A stretch of 64,000 nucleotides of DNA from Pedobacter nyackensis (GCF_900176505.1 NZ_FWYB01000003.1:310001-374000), one strand, 5' to 3'. Shown: positions 16,572-24,770, counted from the first letter of the stretch. Numbers and translations are program-made. Notes: generated by a model not told the origin, from the letters alone.

Positions 16572-19500
16572 ATGAGTCAAAAAACTAACCAAAAACGAAA
16601 CTATCATTTACAGAGCAGAAACGGCAAAAAACCTTTCAGTCTCTTTTTTGCCACCTTAAAGATTGTTACATTACTTACTGTATTTATTTCAACCTTTGCA
16701 AACGCAAAAACTTTTTCACAAACCATTAAGTTACACCTGAAATCTGCAAAAATTGCTGATGTTTTAATAGCGATTGAAAAACAGTCTGACTACACTTTTT
16801 TCTACAAAACTGAAGACTTAAAGGGAATTAAAAAAGTTGATGTAAATATCAACGAAAATTCAATTAACACTGTATTACAGCAGTTATTAGAAGGCTTACC
16901 TTTGGAATATAGCATCGAAGGTAAAACTATTGCTGTAAATAAAACCCTTGATAAACCTAGTGGTGTAAAAGTTGTGCTCGCAGAAAAAATAGGGATTCAG
17001 CAGTCTATTACGGGCACTGTCAAAGACGTAAGTGGTATGGGTATTCCCGGCGCATCGGTGACAGTAAAAGGTACCAGTCGCGTTACAAGTACCAACAGCT
17101 TAGGTCAGTTTAGCATAGAAGCAAATATCGGCGATATATTAATAATTAGCTCTATAGGCTTTACTTCTCAGGAAGTTAAAATAACTAGCCCATCTTTGGG
17201 AAATATTATTCTTAGCGAATCGCTTGAAACATTGAGCGAGTTAGTGGTGGTAGGTTATAGCGTTCAGAAAAAGGAAAGTCTTACTGGTGCCCTAAGCACT
17301 ATTAGTGGAGATAAATTAAAAAATGTGACCTCTCCAAACGTACAAAATATGCTTGCTGGAAAGGCCCCTGGTCTATTTGTTGCACCTGGCTCCGGAAAAC
17401 CCGGAACCGCAGGCTCTGTTGTTATCCGTGGGCAAGCAACTTTGAGTGGCACAACTAGCCCGCTCTGGGTTATAGATGGTGTAATTGTGGGTTCAAGTCC
17501 AGGAGAGATAAATCCGGAAGATATTGAATCAATGACCGTATTAAAAGATGCTGCGTCAACTGCAATTTATGGTTCTCAAGGTGCCAACGGTGTAATCGTT
17601 GTCACTACGAAAAGAGCAAAATCTGGAGAAATGACAGTGGATATCTCATCAAGAAGCGGTTTTACCCAGCTTACCAATGGTAACCTGCAAGTGATGAATG
17701 GAGCCGAGTTGTACGATTACTATGCTTCTTTTACAAATGCAAGTGCCATTAACTTTCCTCGTTGGAACCCGGAATTACGTAACAGTAATTTCGATTGGTG
17801 GAACCTCGCTACTAAAAGCGGCTTTAACCAAAACCACAATATCTCTTTGCAGGGTGGAACTGAAAAACTCCAGTCATACCTTTCGGTAGGCTATTATGAT
17901 GAATCTGGAGCTATCAAAGGATATGATTATGAACGCTACAACTTCAGATTAAACACTGTTTACAAGCCTTTCGACTGGCTAACTGTTAAACCGTCTTTAG
18001 TTGGTTCTCGTCGTGCAGTTACCGATAGACAATATGATGTAACTTCAATGTATTCCAATCTTCCCTGGGATAGCCCGTACGATGCCGATGGCAATTTAGT
18101 ACCTCACCGTTCAAGCTTATGGGTAAATAATGCAAGTACTAACTATCTTTATGACCTGCAATGGAATAAATCTGCGAATACCAACTACGAGTTTATGGGT
18201 AATTTAGATTTCGATATTAAATTAACGAAAAACTTTACCTTTTCTTCAGTTAATAACTACAGATTTAACACTTATGCTGCTAGTGGTTATATAGATCCTC
18301 GTTCAAATGGGGGTGAGAGTGTAAATGGACGTGTTACAGATTACAGATCTGAATACACCCGACGTTATACCAATCAACTCTTACGTTATAATAATACATG
18401 GGGAAAACATAGTTTAAGTGCATTGGCTGGTTATGAGTTTAATGATTATTATAGTAAAACATTGGATGTATATGGTACTGGTATAGTGCGTGATTTCGAG
18501 GTGCTTGATGTAGTAGCAAAACCTGAAAGAACAAGAGGAGCGATTAATGAATGGGCAGTACAATCTTTACTTTTCAATTCGAATTACTCATATGACGGCA
18601 AATACTTAGCGCAGGTGTCGCTTCGTAGAGATGGTGCTTCAAATTTCGGAAAAAAATACGGCAACTTCTTTTCTATCAGCGGTGGGTGGAATATCAATCG
18701 CGAAGAATGGTTTAAAGCAGATTACATTAATACGCTTAAACTTCGTGCAGCCTACGGTACCGTAGGTAACCGCCCTTCTTCCTTATATCCTCAGTATGAT
18801 TTGTATGCTGTAAATCCAGCGGCAAGTTATGATGGAATTCCAGGTCTTTTGATTAGCCAAATTGGCAACAAAAACTTAACATGGGAAGAAACTTACACCA
18901 GTGGATTAGGATTAGATGCTACTGCTTTCGATAATAGGGTTAGATTAAACTTAGACTATTACATTAAAAGTACAGACAATATTTTGTTCAATGTGCCTAT
19001 TTCTGGTTTAACAGGTGTAACGCGTTTATGGCAAAATGTGGGTAAAATGAAAAACAAAGGTATAGAAATAGCGCTTGGGGGCGATATAATCCGTACTAAT
19101 GATTTAACATGGAGTTTGGATGTGAATATGGGACACAATGTAAATAAGCTGACCGACATTTACAAAACCAGAAATTCGGATGGGACTTATTCGGCTAAAC
19201 AGGTAATAATAGGTGATGATTTGGGTATTGCAGGATCTGCAAGTAGAATTTTACAAATTGGACTGCCTGTTGACACTTATTATATGCCAGAATGGGCTGG
19301 TGTTAATCCCGATGATGGAAAACCGATGTGGTATAAAGTAACCAGAGATGCAAATGGTAACGAGATAGAAAGAACAAAAACTTCTACTTACGCACAAGCC
19401 AGCCAGGAAAAGCTTGATAAAGCCTCACCTGATGTATTTGGTGGTATTACAACTGCTTTAACATGGAAGAAATTTGATTTGAATGCCGTATTTGGCTACT

Positions 19501-19934
19501 CATTTGGTGGTAAGGTATATAACTATTCGCGTCAGGAATATGATGCGGATGGAACTTATACAGATAGAAACCAAATGAGATTACAGGATGGTTGGAGTAG
19601 ATGGCAAAAGCCTGGCGATATTGCAACTCATCCCGTAGCACGATACAATAATCAAGATAAGGGGAATTCTGTGTCTTCGCGCTATATAGAAAGTAATGAT
19701 TTTTTTAGGATGCGTTCATTGGCAATAGGATACAATTTCGATTTAAAAAAGTATAAAGTTAGGAATTTAAGAGCTTATTTATCTGGCGAGAATTTATTTG
19801 TGATAACAAAATACTCGGGAGTAGATCCAGAAATCCCTGTTAATGAGGAGAATCAAGCCATATTGTTTTCTGCAGGGCCAGCCGTTTACCCTATGGCCAG
19901 AAAATTCATGCTTGGACTTAATGTTTCATTCTAA
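16572..19934 (+). CDS. SusC/RagA-family TonB-dependent outer-membrane transporter with STN domain
   Basis: Outer-membrane nutrient transporter, 1120 residues. A long signal region (about 20-48) is followed by an STN domain (about 55-105, LKSAKIADVLIAIEKQSDYT), a carboxypeptidase-regulatory-like domain (about 145-225, SITGTVKDVSGMGIPGASV), and the TonB plug (about 235-350, with YSVQKKESLTGALST and AIYGSQGANGVIVVTTKR). The remainder is a beta-barrel ending FMLGLNVSF with a terminal phenylalanine. The STN domain marks it as a signalling transporter linked to the FecR and ECF sigma genes just upstream. It pairs with the SusD lipoprotein 12 bases downstream. No glycosidase is adjacent, so the ligand is unknown. 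Confidence 0.96.
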   Translation: MSQKTNQKRNYHLQSRNGKKPFSLFFATLKIVTLLTVFISTFANAKTFSQTIKLHLKSAKIADVLIAIEKQSDYTFFYKTEDLKGIKKVDVNINENSINTVLQQLLEGLPLEYSIEGKTIAVNKTLDKPSGVKVVLAEKIGIQQSITGTVKDVSGMGIPGASVTVKGTSRVTSTNSLGQFSIEANIGDILIISSIGFTSQEVKITSPSLGNIILSESLETLSELVVVGYSVQKKESLTGALSTISGDKLKNVTSPNVQNMLAGKAPGLFVAPGSGKPGTAGSVVIRGQATLSGTTSPLWVIDGVIVGSSPGEINPEDIESMTVLKDAASTAIYGSQGANGVIVVTTKRAKSGEMTVDISSRSGFTQLTNGNLQVMNGAELYDYYASFTNASAINFPRWNPELRNSNFDWWNLATKSGFNQNHNISLQGGTEKLQSYLSVGYYDESGAIKGYDYERYNFRLNTVYKPFDWLTVKPSLVGSRRAVTDRQYDVTSMYSNLPWDSPYDADGNLVPHRSSLWVNNASTNYLYDLQWNKSANTNYEFMGNLDFDIKLTKNFTFSSVNNYRFNTYAASGYIDPRSNGGESVNGRVTDYRSEYTRRYTNQLLRYNNTWGKHSLSALAGYEFNDYYSKTLDVYGTGIVRDFEVLDVVAKPERTRGAINEWAVQSLLFNSNYSYDGKYLAQVSLRRDGASNFGKKYGNFFSISGGWNINREEWFKADYINTLKLRAAYGTVGNRPSSLYPQYDLYAVNPAASYDGIPGLLISQIGNKNLTWEETYTSGLGLDATAFDNRVRLNLDYYIKSTDNILFNVPISGLTGVTRLWQNVGKMKNKGIEIALGGDIIRTNDLTWSLDVNMGHNVNKLTDIYKTRNSDGTYSAKQVIIGDDLGIAGSASRILQIGLPVDTYYMPEWAGVNPDDGKPMWYKVTRDANGNEIERTKTSTYAQASQEKLDKASPDVFGGITTALTWKKFDLNAVFGYSFGGKVYNYSRQEYDADGTYTDRNQMRLQDGWSRWQKPGDIATHPVARYNNQDKGNSVSSRYIESNDFFRMRSLAIGYNFDLKKYKVRNLRAYLSGENLFVITKYSGVDPEIPVNEENQAILFSAGPAVYPMARKFMLGLNVSF

Positions 19935-19946
19935 AGCACATAAAAA

Positions 19947-21671
19947 ATGAAAAAAATATTAGCTATAATTTTTGTTATAATATCCCTATCATCTTGCGAG
20001 ATTGATAGAGAGCCTTTCGGATCAATGAAATCTGAAACGATAGACAATAACCCCGAAGCATATATAGATGCTTTACTGAACGGAGTGTATGGTCAACTTA
20101 AGGCTTGGTCTGATCCCATGCACCGTTTAGGCGAATATGCAGGAGATAATATGATGATCAGAGGGTCTTCAACAGATGCATTCTATGAATTTATTTCCTT
20201 TGCCAGAACGCCAAATAATGGGAGATTAGGCACTTTTTGGGATAACGGATACAAAGCAATCGCGCAAGCATCAAATATCATTAATAAGATTCCGCTAGGT
20301 AAAAGTCCTGAATTTGACAGCAAGCTAGGCGAATGTTACTATGTCCGTGGATTGATGTATTTCTATCTGGTTCGTGCATTTGGACGCCCATACTATCAAA
20401 GCCCTGAGACTAACTTAGGTGTCCCAATTGTTAACGGAACTCCAAATGATGTTATTAATGCAACTTTTCCAGATAGGGCCACTGTAAAAGCAACCTATGA
20501 ACAGGCAATTTCTGATCTCAAAAAGGCCGAAGAGTTAATTAATGTAAATAAAGGGCCTATTTTTGCATCTAAAGAAGCAGCTCAGGCTATGCTTTCGAGA
20601 GTTTATCTTTACATGAGCGGAACTTATGAAAACCCTAATCCGACTTATGCTCAGCTTTCTGTAGATTATGCAACGAAAGTAATCAGTCAGGCGACAAGGT
20701 ATAGCTTACTGCCGAGAGCTGAATTCATGAAATACAACACCCTTAAACCCGAAAATAATAGAGAAACCATTTTTGCAATTAAGCGTGTAGCGTCTGAGTT
20801 TTCTGGCGATGATCATTATTATGGTATTGGCGGTATGTATTCAAATATTGGTGGCATGGGCTGGGGAGAGATGTATGCAAGTGCAAAATATATTAGCCTG
20901 CTAAACGAAACTGGCAGAAATGACTGGAGACCGGATAAATATAAAATAGTAGATGCCAGAGCTGCTTTTATTGAGCCCACCTATTCTCAAAATGCTGCTG
21001 GTGCTTTTACCGAAGTTTTTAGGTTTATTAAACAAGATGCAGGAAACCTATTGAACTACGCACAATTAACTACCAGCCGTAACGGTAATGTAATTACCTG
21101 TGTAGAGGGGGTTAGTCCAAATCAGGTAACTTATACCCTTACTCCTGTTGATGCTGCACAAGAGATTTATTCCATCAATTATAAAGATGGAAAAACTTAC
21201 ACAGGTGTGATTGACAATTTTATCAGTTTAAATCGTGTTTACCCTCAGTTTTACATAGTTAAATGTTCTCGCGAAGGAGAAGATTCTCAATTACATTCTC
21301 CAGTAATTAGCCGACTAGGTGAAGTATATCTGAATAGAGCAGAAGCATATGCCAAACTGCAAAAATATTCAGAAGCACTTATTGATTTAAACATGATTAG
21401 AACACGTTCTATCGTTGGTGGAGGATATTCATCTTTAAACGCAGCAAATGCGGGCCAGCTAATTGATAAAGAAAGACAATTAGAACTGGCATACCAGGCA
21501 GAGCGTAGTTTTGATGTATTCCGTAATGGGAAACCTCTTACCAGACAATATCCTGGACCTCAAAATCAAACTACAGATATAGCGGCTACTGATTTTAGAG
21601 TTGTTTATTATATCCCTCAAAGTGCTATTAATTCATACCCAGGGAAATTAACACAAAATCCTACTAATTAA
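19947..21671 (+). CDS. SusD/RagB-family nutrient-binding lipoprotein
   Basis: Surface lipoprotein that forms the lid of its SusC transporter, 574 residues. The signal ends at lipobox LSSC (cysteine at about 17). The N-terminal SusD-like domain includes the TPR-like pattern with ECYYVRGLMYFYLVRAFG and SKEAAQAMLSRVYLYMSG. The C-terminal RagB part has RLGEVYLNRAEAYAKLQKYS, RTRSIVGGG and ERQLELAYQAERSFDVFRNG, and ends with the usual YYIPQSAIN segment. It lies 12 bases after susC and stops just before a strong terminator, so the signalling/transport locus ends here. Confidence 0.96.
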   Translation: MKKILAIIFVIISLSSCEIDREPFGSMKSETIDNNPEAYIDALLNGVYGQLKAWSDPMHRLGEYAGDNMMIRGSSTDAFYEFISFARTPNNGRLGTFWDNGYKAIAQASNIINKIPLGKSPEFDSKLGECYYVRGLMYFYLVRAFGRPYYQSPETNLGVPIVNGTPNDVINATFPDRATVKATYEQAISDLKKAEELINVNKGPIFASKEAAQAMLSRVYLYMSGTYENPNPTYAQLSVDYATKVISQATRYSLLPRAEFMKYNTLKPENNRETIFAIKRVASEFSGDDHYYGIGGMYSNIGGMGWGEMYASAKYISLLNETGRNDWRPDKYKIVDARAAFIEPTYSQNAAGAFTEVFRFIKQDAGNLLNYAQLTTSRNGNVITCVEGVSPNQVTYTLTPVDAAQEIYSINYKDGKTYTGVIDNFISLNRVYPQFYIVKCSREGEDSQLHSPVISRLGEVYLNRAEAYAKLQKYSEALIDLNMIRTRSIVGGGYSSLNAANAGQLIDKERQLELAYQAERSFDVFRNGKPLTRQYPGPQNQTTDIAATDFRVVYYIPQSAINSYPGKLTQNPTN

Positions 21672-21680
21672 TACTATTAA

Positions 21681-21715
21681 CTACGAGCGGTTATTTTGCT
21701 GCTCGTAGTTTTTTT
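21681..21715 (+). terminator. Intrinsic terminator after SusD gene
   Basis: Perfect 8-base arms CTACGAGC and GCTCGTAG with a 12-base loop, followed by seven T. Confidence 0.88.
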
Positions 21716-21755
21716 CTTCTTCTGGTGCCATTGACATAAGTTTCTAAATTTGGAA

Positions 21756-22700
21756 TTATTTCAGCCATGAAACGTTCTGCTCACTTTTATGTTTTTCACC
21801 TATGATGCCCCCATATAGCTCCGGTCTTCTGGCCATGATGTATCTTGAGCCGCCGGCATCGGTAAGTTTTTCAGGATCTATTTCCGCGACTGAAATTTCA
21901 TTATCTAAAGATCTGCATTCCGCTATGATCTCCCCAAAGGGATCCAAAATCATGGAACAACCATTTTTCAACTGGTCGTCGTCCATCCCAATAGGATTTG
22001 AAAATACGGCGTAAACAGCATTATCATACGCTCTTGCAGGCAACCACTTCATCAACCATTTCCTGCCTTTATCACCGTCAAATTCTTTCCTCAGTAACTC
22101 GGCGTTTGCATTTTTATCCCTCCACAGGCTAGCGTCAACAAATCCCGCCCCAGGTCTGCTTGATGGCGTACACATCGTTACATGCGGCATAAAAATTACC
22201 TTGGCTCCTAAAAGTCTTGTCGCTCTTACATTCTCAATAATGTTATTATCGTAGCAAATTAAAATCCCACATTTCCAGCCAAGCAATTCAAATACAGTAT
22301 AGGCAGACCCTGGCTTGATATAAGGGTTAATAAACGGATGTAACTTGCGGTGACTAGCGATTAAGCCATTCCCATCTACACATACATATGCTTTATAGAG
22401 CTCATTGTTTTCATCCTTCTCAAATAAACCTGCAAGAATAACAATTCCATATTTCTTTGCAAATCCAATCAGAGCAGCTACGCTCGGCCCATCTGGTATG
22501 CTTTCACTAAGCGCCAACATTTGCTCATAGCTAAGGTTTCTTGCAAACGTATAACCTGTAATCGAACATTCATGAAAGCTGATAACATCAGCTCCAGTCT
22601 CCGCGGCTTGTCCGGAAAGCTGTTCAATCATTTTAAGATTATATTCTTTGTCGCCACTTTTGTTCTCAAACTGTGCAGTAGCTATTTTTATTTTTTTCAT
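21756..22700 (-). CDS. Nitrilase-superfamily carbon-nitrogen hydrolase
   Basis: Cytoplasmic amidase-type enzyme of 314 residues. The Glu-Lys-Cys triad is visible: E44 in SFHECSITGY, K119 in ASHRKLHPF and C149 in GILICYDNN. The family motif after the cysteine is usually CYDxxFPE; here it is CYDNNIIENVR, so substrate specificity may differ. It resembles the N-carbamoyl and aliphatic amidase branches more than true nitrilases, but the substrate cannot be read. It converges on the SusD gene and is not obviously part of that locus. Its promoter lies only four bases from the ATG (see the promoter entry). Confidence 0.9.
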   Translation of the reverse strand: MKKIKIATAQFENKSGDKEYNLKMIEQLSGQAAETGADVISFHECSITGYTFARNLSYEQMLALSESIPDGPSVAALIGFAKKYGIVILAGLFEKDENNELYKAYVCVDGNGLIASHRKLHPFINPYIKPGSAYTVFELLGWKCGILICYDNNIIENVRATRLLGAKVIFMPHVTMCTPSSRPGAGFVDASLWRDKNANAELLRKEFDGDKGRKWLMKWLPARAYDNAVYAVFSNPIGMDDDQLKNGCSMILDPFGEIIAECRSLDNEISVAEIDPEKLTDAGGSRYIMARRPELYGGIIGEKHKSEQNVSWLK

Positions 22701-22704
22701 GACA

Positions 22705-22712
22705 CAAAACTA
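22705..22712 (-). promoter_or_regulatory. Putative -7 element abutting the nitrilase start codon
   Basis: Minus-strand TAGTTTTG fits TAnnTTTG. Only four bases separate it from the ATG, so the transcript would start at or inside the start codon (leaderless mRNA). Confidence 0.4.
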
Positions 22713-22836
22713 TCTCTCATCCTTCAACAATGATTGGAAAACTCCGACAACTGTAAACATATGATTAAAAAGCTATATTGTTGGAAATTAAGATTCAGCC
22801 CTAAAACCGCAAAAAAAATTAATTGCAAGCTTATTT

Positions 22837-22844
22837 TACTTTTG
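22837..22844 (+). promoter_or_regulatory. Putative -7 element for a short intergenic transcript
   Basis: TACTTTTG matches TAnnTTTG on the plus strand in a region with no plus-strand gene. It is followed about 50-85 bases later by a terminator hairpin. Confidence 0.35.
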
Positions 22845-22850
22845 TACTTC

Positions 22851-22929
22851 CGTCATTGTCTTAAAACAATTATTGAGATGGGCCTTGAAAAGAAAAGGCA
22901 AGCGACCGTTTTACCGTGCTTGCCTTTTT
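22851..22929 (+). ncRNA. Candidate small RNA (about 80 nt)
   Basis: A plus-strand -7 element at 22837-22844 and a strong hairpin with T-run at 22893-22929 bound an 80-base stretch without a credible reading frame. It contains a small ATTGT/ACAAT stem-loop near its 5' end. No known RNA family is recognised. The hairpin may instead only terminate the opposing tRNA-Asn gene, so this call is weak. Confidence 0.25.
22893..22929. terminator. Terminator for tRNA-Asn copy 1 (bidirectional)
   Basis: Perfect 11-base arms AAAAGGCAAGC and GCTTGCCTTTT with a 14-base loop. It directly abuts the 3' end of the minus-strand tRNA and is followed by T-rich sequence in both directions. Confidence 0.8.
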
Positions 22930-22930
22930 G

Positions 22931-23004
22931 CTCCCTCTGCTGGGCTCGAACCAGCGACCCTCTGATTAACAGTCAGATGCTCTAACCAGCTGAGCTAAGA
23001 AGGA
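22931..23004 (-). tRNA. tRNA-Asn (GTT), copy 1
   Basis: A 74-base cloverleaf on the minus strand: 7-bp acceptor stem TCCTTCT/AGAGGGA (one G-T pair), D-arm with AGCTGGTTA loop, anticodon stem TCTGA/TCAGA with loop CTGTTAA (anticodon GTT), 5-base variable loop, T-arm GCTGG/CCAGC with TTCGAGC loop, discriminator G. CCA is not encoded; the base run after the discriminator is CAAA. The body is identical to the copy at 24629-24702. Confidence 0.97.
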
Positions 23005-23014
23005 GTGCTGGTTG

Positions 23015-23064
23015 CCAAAACGTTGTTTGCTGTCCTTTAAGACAAAAACGTATGTTCGTTTTGG
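23015..23064 (-). repeat. Extended hairpin in the tRNA-Asn 5' leader, copy 1
   Basis: Arms CCAAAACG (23015-23022) and CGTTTTGG (23057-23064) with inner pairs GTTT/AAAC and TGTC/GACA. The outer arms recur upstream of the second tRNA-Asn, while the interior differs in sequence but still pairs. Confidence 0.55.
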
Positions 23065-23069
23065 GACTG

Positions 23070-23077
23070 CAATATTA
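23070..23077 (-). promoter_or_regulatory. Putative -7 element of tRNA-Asn copy 1
   Basis: Minus-strand TAATATTG, one mismatch from TAnnTTTG, conserved at the same place before both tRNA copies. Confidence 0.4.
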
Positions 23078-23186
23078 AGGATTTTTGATGAAAAGGGCGA
23101 TAAGAAATGTAAAATAATATCAGTTTTTCTTTCCTATGCTTCTATTTGTTTGAAACTCAAGCCTTCTTCTGTTGGATTAATATAAA

Positions 23187-23263
23187 AAAAGCCCCTCGGT
23201 TTTTTGGAATGCCCCCATAAGTGTCTAACTTTTTGGGGCATTCCATTTTACGAAGAGGCTTTT
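23187..23263 (-). terminator. Terminator of CHRD gene with an inserted palindrome in its loop
   Basis: Outer arms AAAAGCCCCTCGGT (23187-23200) and ACGAAGAGGCTTTT (23250-23263) pair almost fully and end in a T-run on the minus strand. This gives a normal terminator four bases after the CHRD stop. The loop holds a 41-base element with its own 11-bp inverted repeat. Confidence 0.7.
23205..23245. mobile_element. Possible relic of IS3-type insertion-sequence ends
   Basis: A 41-base unit begins TGGAATGCCCC and ends GGGGCATTCCA (TG...CA termini). It contains GTGTCTAACTTTTTGGGG, close to the terminal repeat style of IS150-group IS3 elements. TTTT flanks both sides as a possible target duplication. 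No transposase remains. It could also be a small native palindrome. Confidence 0.35.
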
Positions 23264-23267
23264 CTGG

Positions 23268-23792
23268 TTAATATGGATTGCCTGGATTCGGACTGCTAAA
23301 AATGATATTGCCTCTTATTTCTCCGCTAGGAAAGGCCGCACTATGTACATTTATATACCATTTTCCTGCTAATAACTGATTGGCTTCTGCATCAGTGAGC
23401 ACACGGGTAGTTCCATTTAAGGTACCTGTATTGCCTATGGCAAATCCGGTAATGGGAATGACCACAGGTGAGCTGATTGTTGCGCTTCCATTTTCAGCTC
23501 CATGAAAGTGCATGTCGGTGGTTACTGATACTGTACTGTTTAATATCCAGTTAATCTGATAGGTTATCATTTTGGTGTTAGTATTGTAAGAAACAGTGGC
23601 AGTTCCACTTCCAGCCGTTGTTATTGCCGGAACCTCAGCCCCACCGCTCAGTACAACATTTGCTGTCCGGATTGGGTCCTGAACGACCGGTTTCGATCTG
23701 TTTTTTTTGCAAGCTCCTAGAGCTAATACACTAATAAATACTATGAATAGTAATTGTTGCCATCCCCTTGGGGTTAAAAAAAACTTTTTCAT
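23268..23792 (-). CDS. CHRD-domain lipoprotein
   Basis: A 174-residue predicted lipoprotein. The start MKKFFLTPRGWQQL was chosen over an ATG 20 codons upstream because it gives a proper signal with lipobox LGAC (cysteine about 27). The mature protein is one CHRD domain (about 45-165): VVLSGGAEVPAITTAGSGTA, MHFHGAENG, and a WYINVHSAAFPSGEIRGNI ending. CHRD domains were first named from chordin and are common in exported bacterial proteins of unknown role. It is divergent from an ECF sigma gene, and both sit between the two tRNA-Asn genes. Confidence 0.85.
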   Translation of the reverse strand: MKKFFLTPRGWQQLLFIVFISVLALGACKKNRSKPVVQDPIRTANVVLSGGAEVPAITTAGSGTATVSYNTNTKMITYQINWILNSTVSVTTDMHFHGAENGSATISSPVVIPITGFAIGNTGTLNGTTRVLTDAEANQLLAGKWYINVHSAAFPSGEIRGNIIFSSPNPGNPY

Positions 23793-23930
23793 AACTATAG
23801 ATGTTTTTGTAATTGATTTACTGTTGCTATCCAGTTTAAGTATTTCTAACATTAATTAGATTAGCCAATTGTAAATCGGTTACTTCTTTTTATCCAAGAA
23901 TTGCAATCTTTTCTCATTTCAAAATCATAA

Positions 23931-24581
23931 ATGAACACATTTAAAGGACTTCGGTCCCAACAGTTTTCAGAGACAGAGTTGATTAGTCTCATCATTAGTG
24001 GACAAAAGAGGCTTTTTGAATATATCATGCGAGGGTATAATCAACGGCTGTATAGGATTGGTATGTCTATTCTTCATCGTGATATTGATGTGGAAGATAT
24101 GATGCAGAACACTTATCTTAAAGCTTATGAACATTTGAATGAGTTTGAGCAAAAATCTTTATTGGGCACCTGGCTTACCCGGATCATGATCAATGAATGC
24201 TTATTGCAAAAGAAAAGAAGTCAGCATTTTGATACAGAAAGTGCTGAAAGCTATTTGGAGAGTAAGTCCGACCTTCAAACTCCAGAAAAGATTCTGATTA
24301 ATAAGGAGTTGGGGCAGCAACTTGAAAATGCTATAAGAAAGTTGCCTGAACAGTATCGCTTGGTATTTGTGTTGCGTGAGATCGAAAATTTATCCGTGAA
24401 GGAAACAGGGAAGGCCTTGAATATTGGAGTCTCAAATGTAAAAGCCTCTCTTAGTCGTGCTAAAATAATGCTTCGTAAAGATTTAATTGGGTATTTAGGC
24501 GAAAATATATTTAAGCTTCATCGTTCCCGTTGCGACAAAGTCGTAAATCATGTCATAAATAAATTAGATATTTCTGCATAG
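23931..24581 (+). CDS. RNA polymerase sigma factor, ECF type (sigma-70 family)
   Basis: A 216-residue factor with region 2 (about 20-85: MRGYNQRLYRIGMSILHRDI, VEDMMQNTYLKAYEHLNEF, TWLTRIMINECLLQKKR) and region 4 (about 130-180: LPEQYRLVFVLREIENLSVK, ALNIGVSNVKASLSRAK). It resembles RpoE-like factors and has no adjacent anti-sigma gene. The extra C-terminal 30 residues include two cysteine/histidine-containing stretches (KLHRSRCDKVVNHV) of unknown role. Divergent from the CHRD lipoprotein gene with a 138-base spacer, which may be its target promoter. Ends just before a bidirectional terminator. Confidence 0.92.
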   Translation: MNTFKGLRSQQFSETELISLIISGQKRLFEYIMRGYNQRLYRIGMSILHRDIDVEDMMQNTYLKAYEHLNEFEQKSLLGTWLTRIMINECLLQKKRSQHFDTESAESYLESKSDLQTPEKILINKELGQQLENAIRKLPEQYRLVFVLREIENLSVKETGKALNIGVSNVKASLSRAKIMLRKDLIGYLGENIFKLHRSRCDKVVNHVINKLDISA

Positions 24582-24587
24582 AAACCA

Positions 24588-24622
24588 AAAAAGCCTTTCA
24601 GTTTGCACTGAAAGGCTTTGTA
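24588..24622. terminator. Bidirectional terminator between sigma gene and tRNA-Asn copy 2
   Basis: 13-bp perfect stem AAAGCCTTTCAGT/ACTGAAAGGCTTT (24590-24602 and 24607-24619) with loop TTGC, A-run on one side and T-run on the other. Confidence 0.85.
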
Positions 24623-24628
24623 ATTTGG

Positions 24629-24702
24629 CTCCCTCTGCTGGGCTCGAACCAGCGACCCTCTGATTAACAGTCAGATGCTCTAACCAGCTGAGCTAAGAAG
24701 GA
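24629..24702 (-). tRNA. tRNA-Asn (GTT), copy 2
   Basis: Identical 74-base body to the copy at 22931-23004 (anticodon GTT in loop CTGTTAA). Unlike copy 1, the genome continues with CCA after the discriminator (24626-24628 on the minus strand), so the 3' CCA is encoded here, possibly by chance. Confidence 0.97.
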
Positions 24703-24713
24703 GTGCTGGTTTG

Positions 24714-24765
24714 CCAAAACGTTGTTTTCGAACCGTTAAAGAATGAAAACGTTTGTTCGTTTTGG
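24714..24765 (-). repeat. Extended hairpin in the tRNA-Asn 5' leader, copy 2
   Basis: Arms CCAAAACG (24714-24721) and CGTTTTGG (24758-24765), with inner stem GTTTTC/GAAAAC (24724-24729 and 24745-24750). The outer arms are identical to copy 1; the inner sequence differs. Confidence 0.55.
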
Positions 24766-24770
24766 GAATG

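Noticed and set aside
22734..22985. Plus-strand frame running into the tRNA-Asn gene
   Set aside because: It ends inside an identical, well-formed tRNA and crosses a terminator hairpin. Not coding.
23206..23244. Intact insertion sequence at the 41-base palindrome
   Set aside because: No transposase frame or second end at distance; at most a relic.
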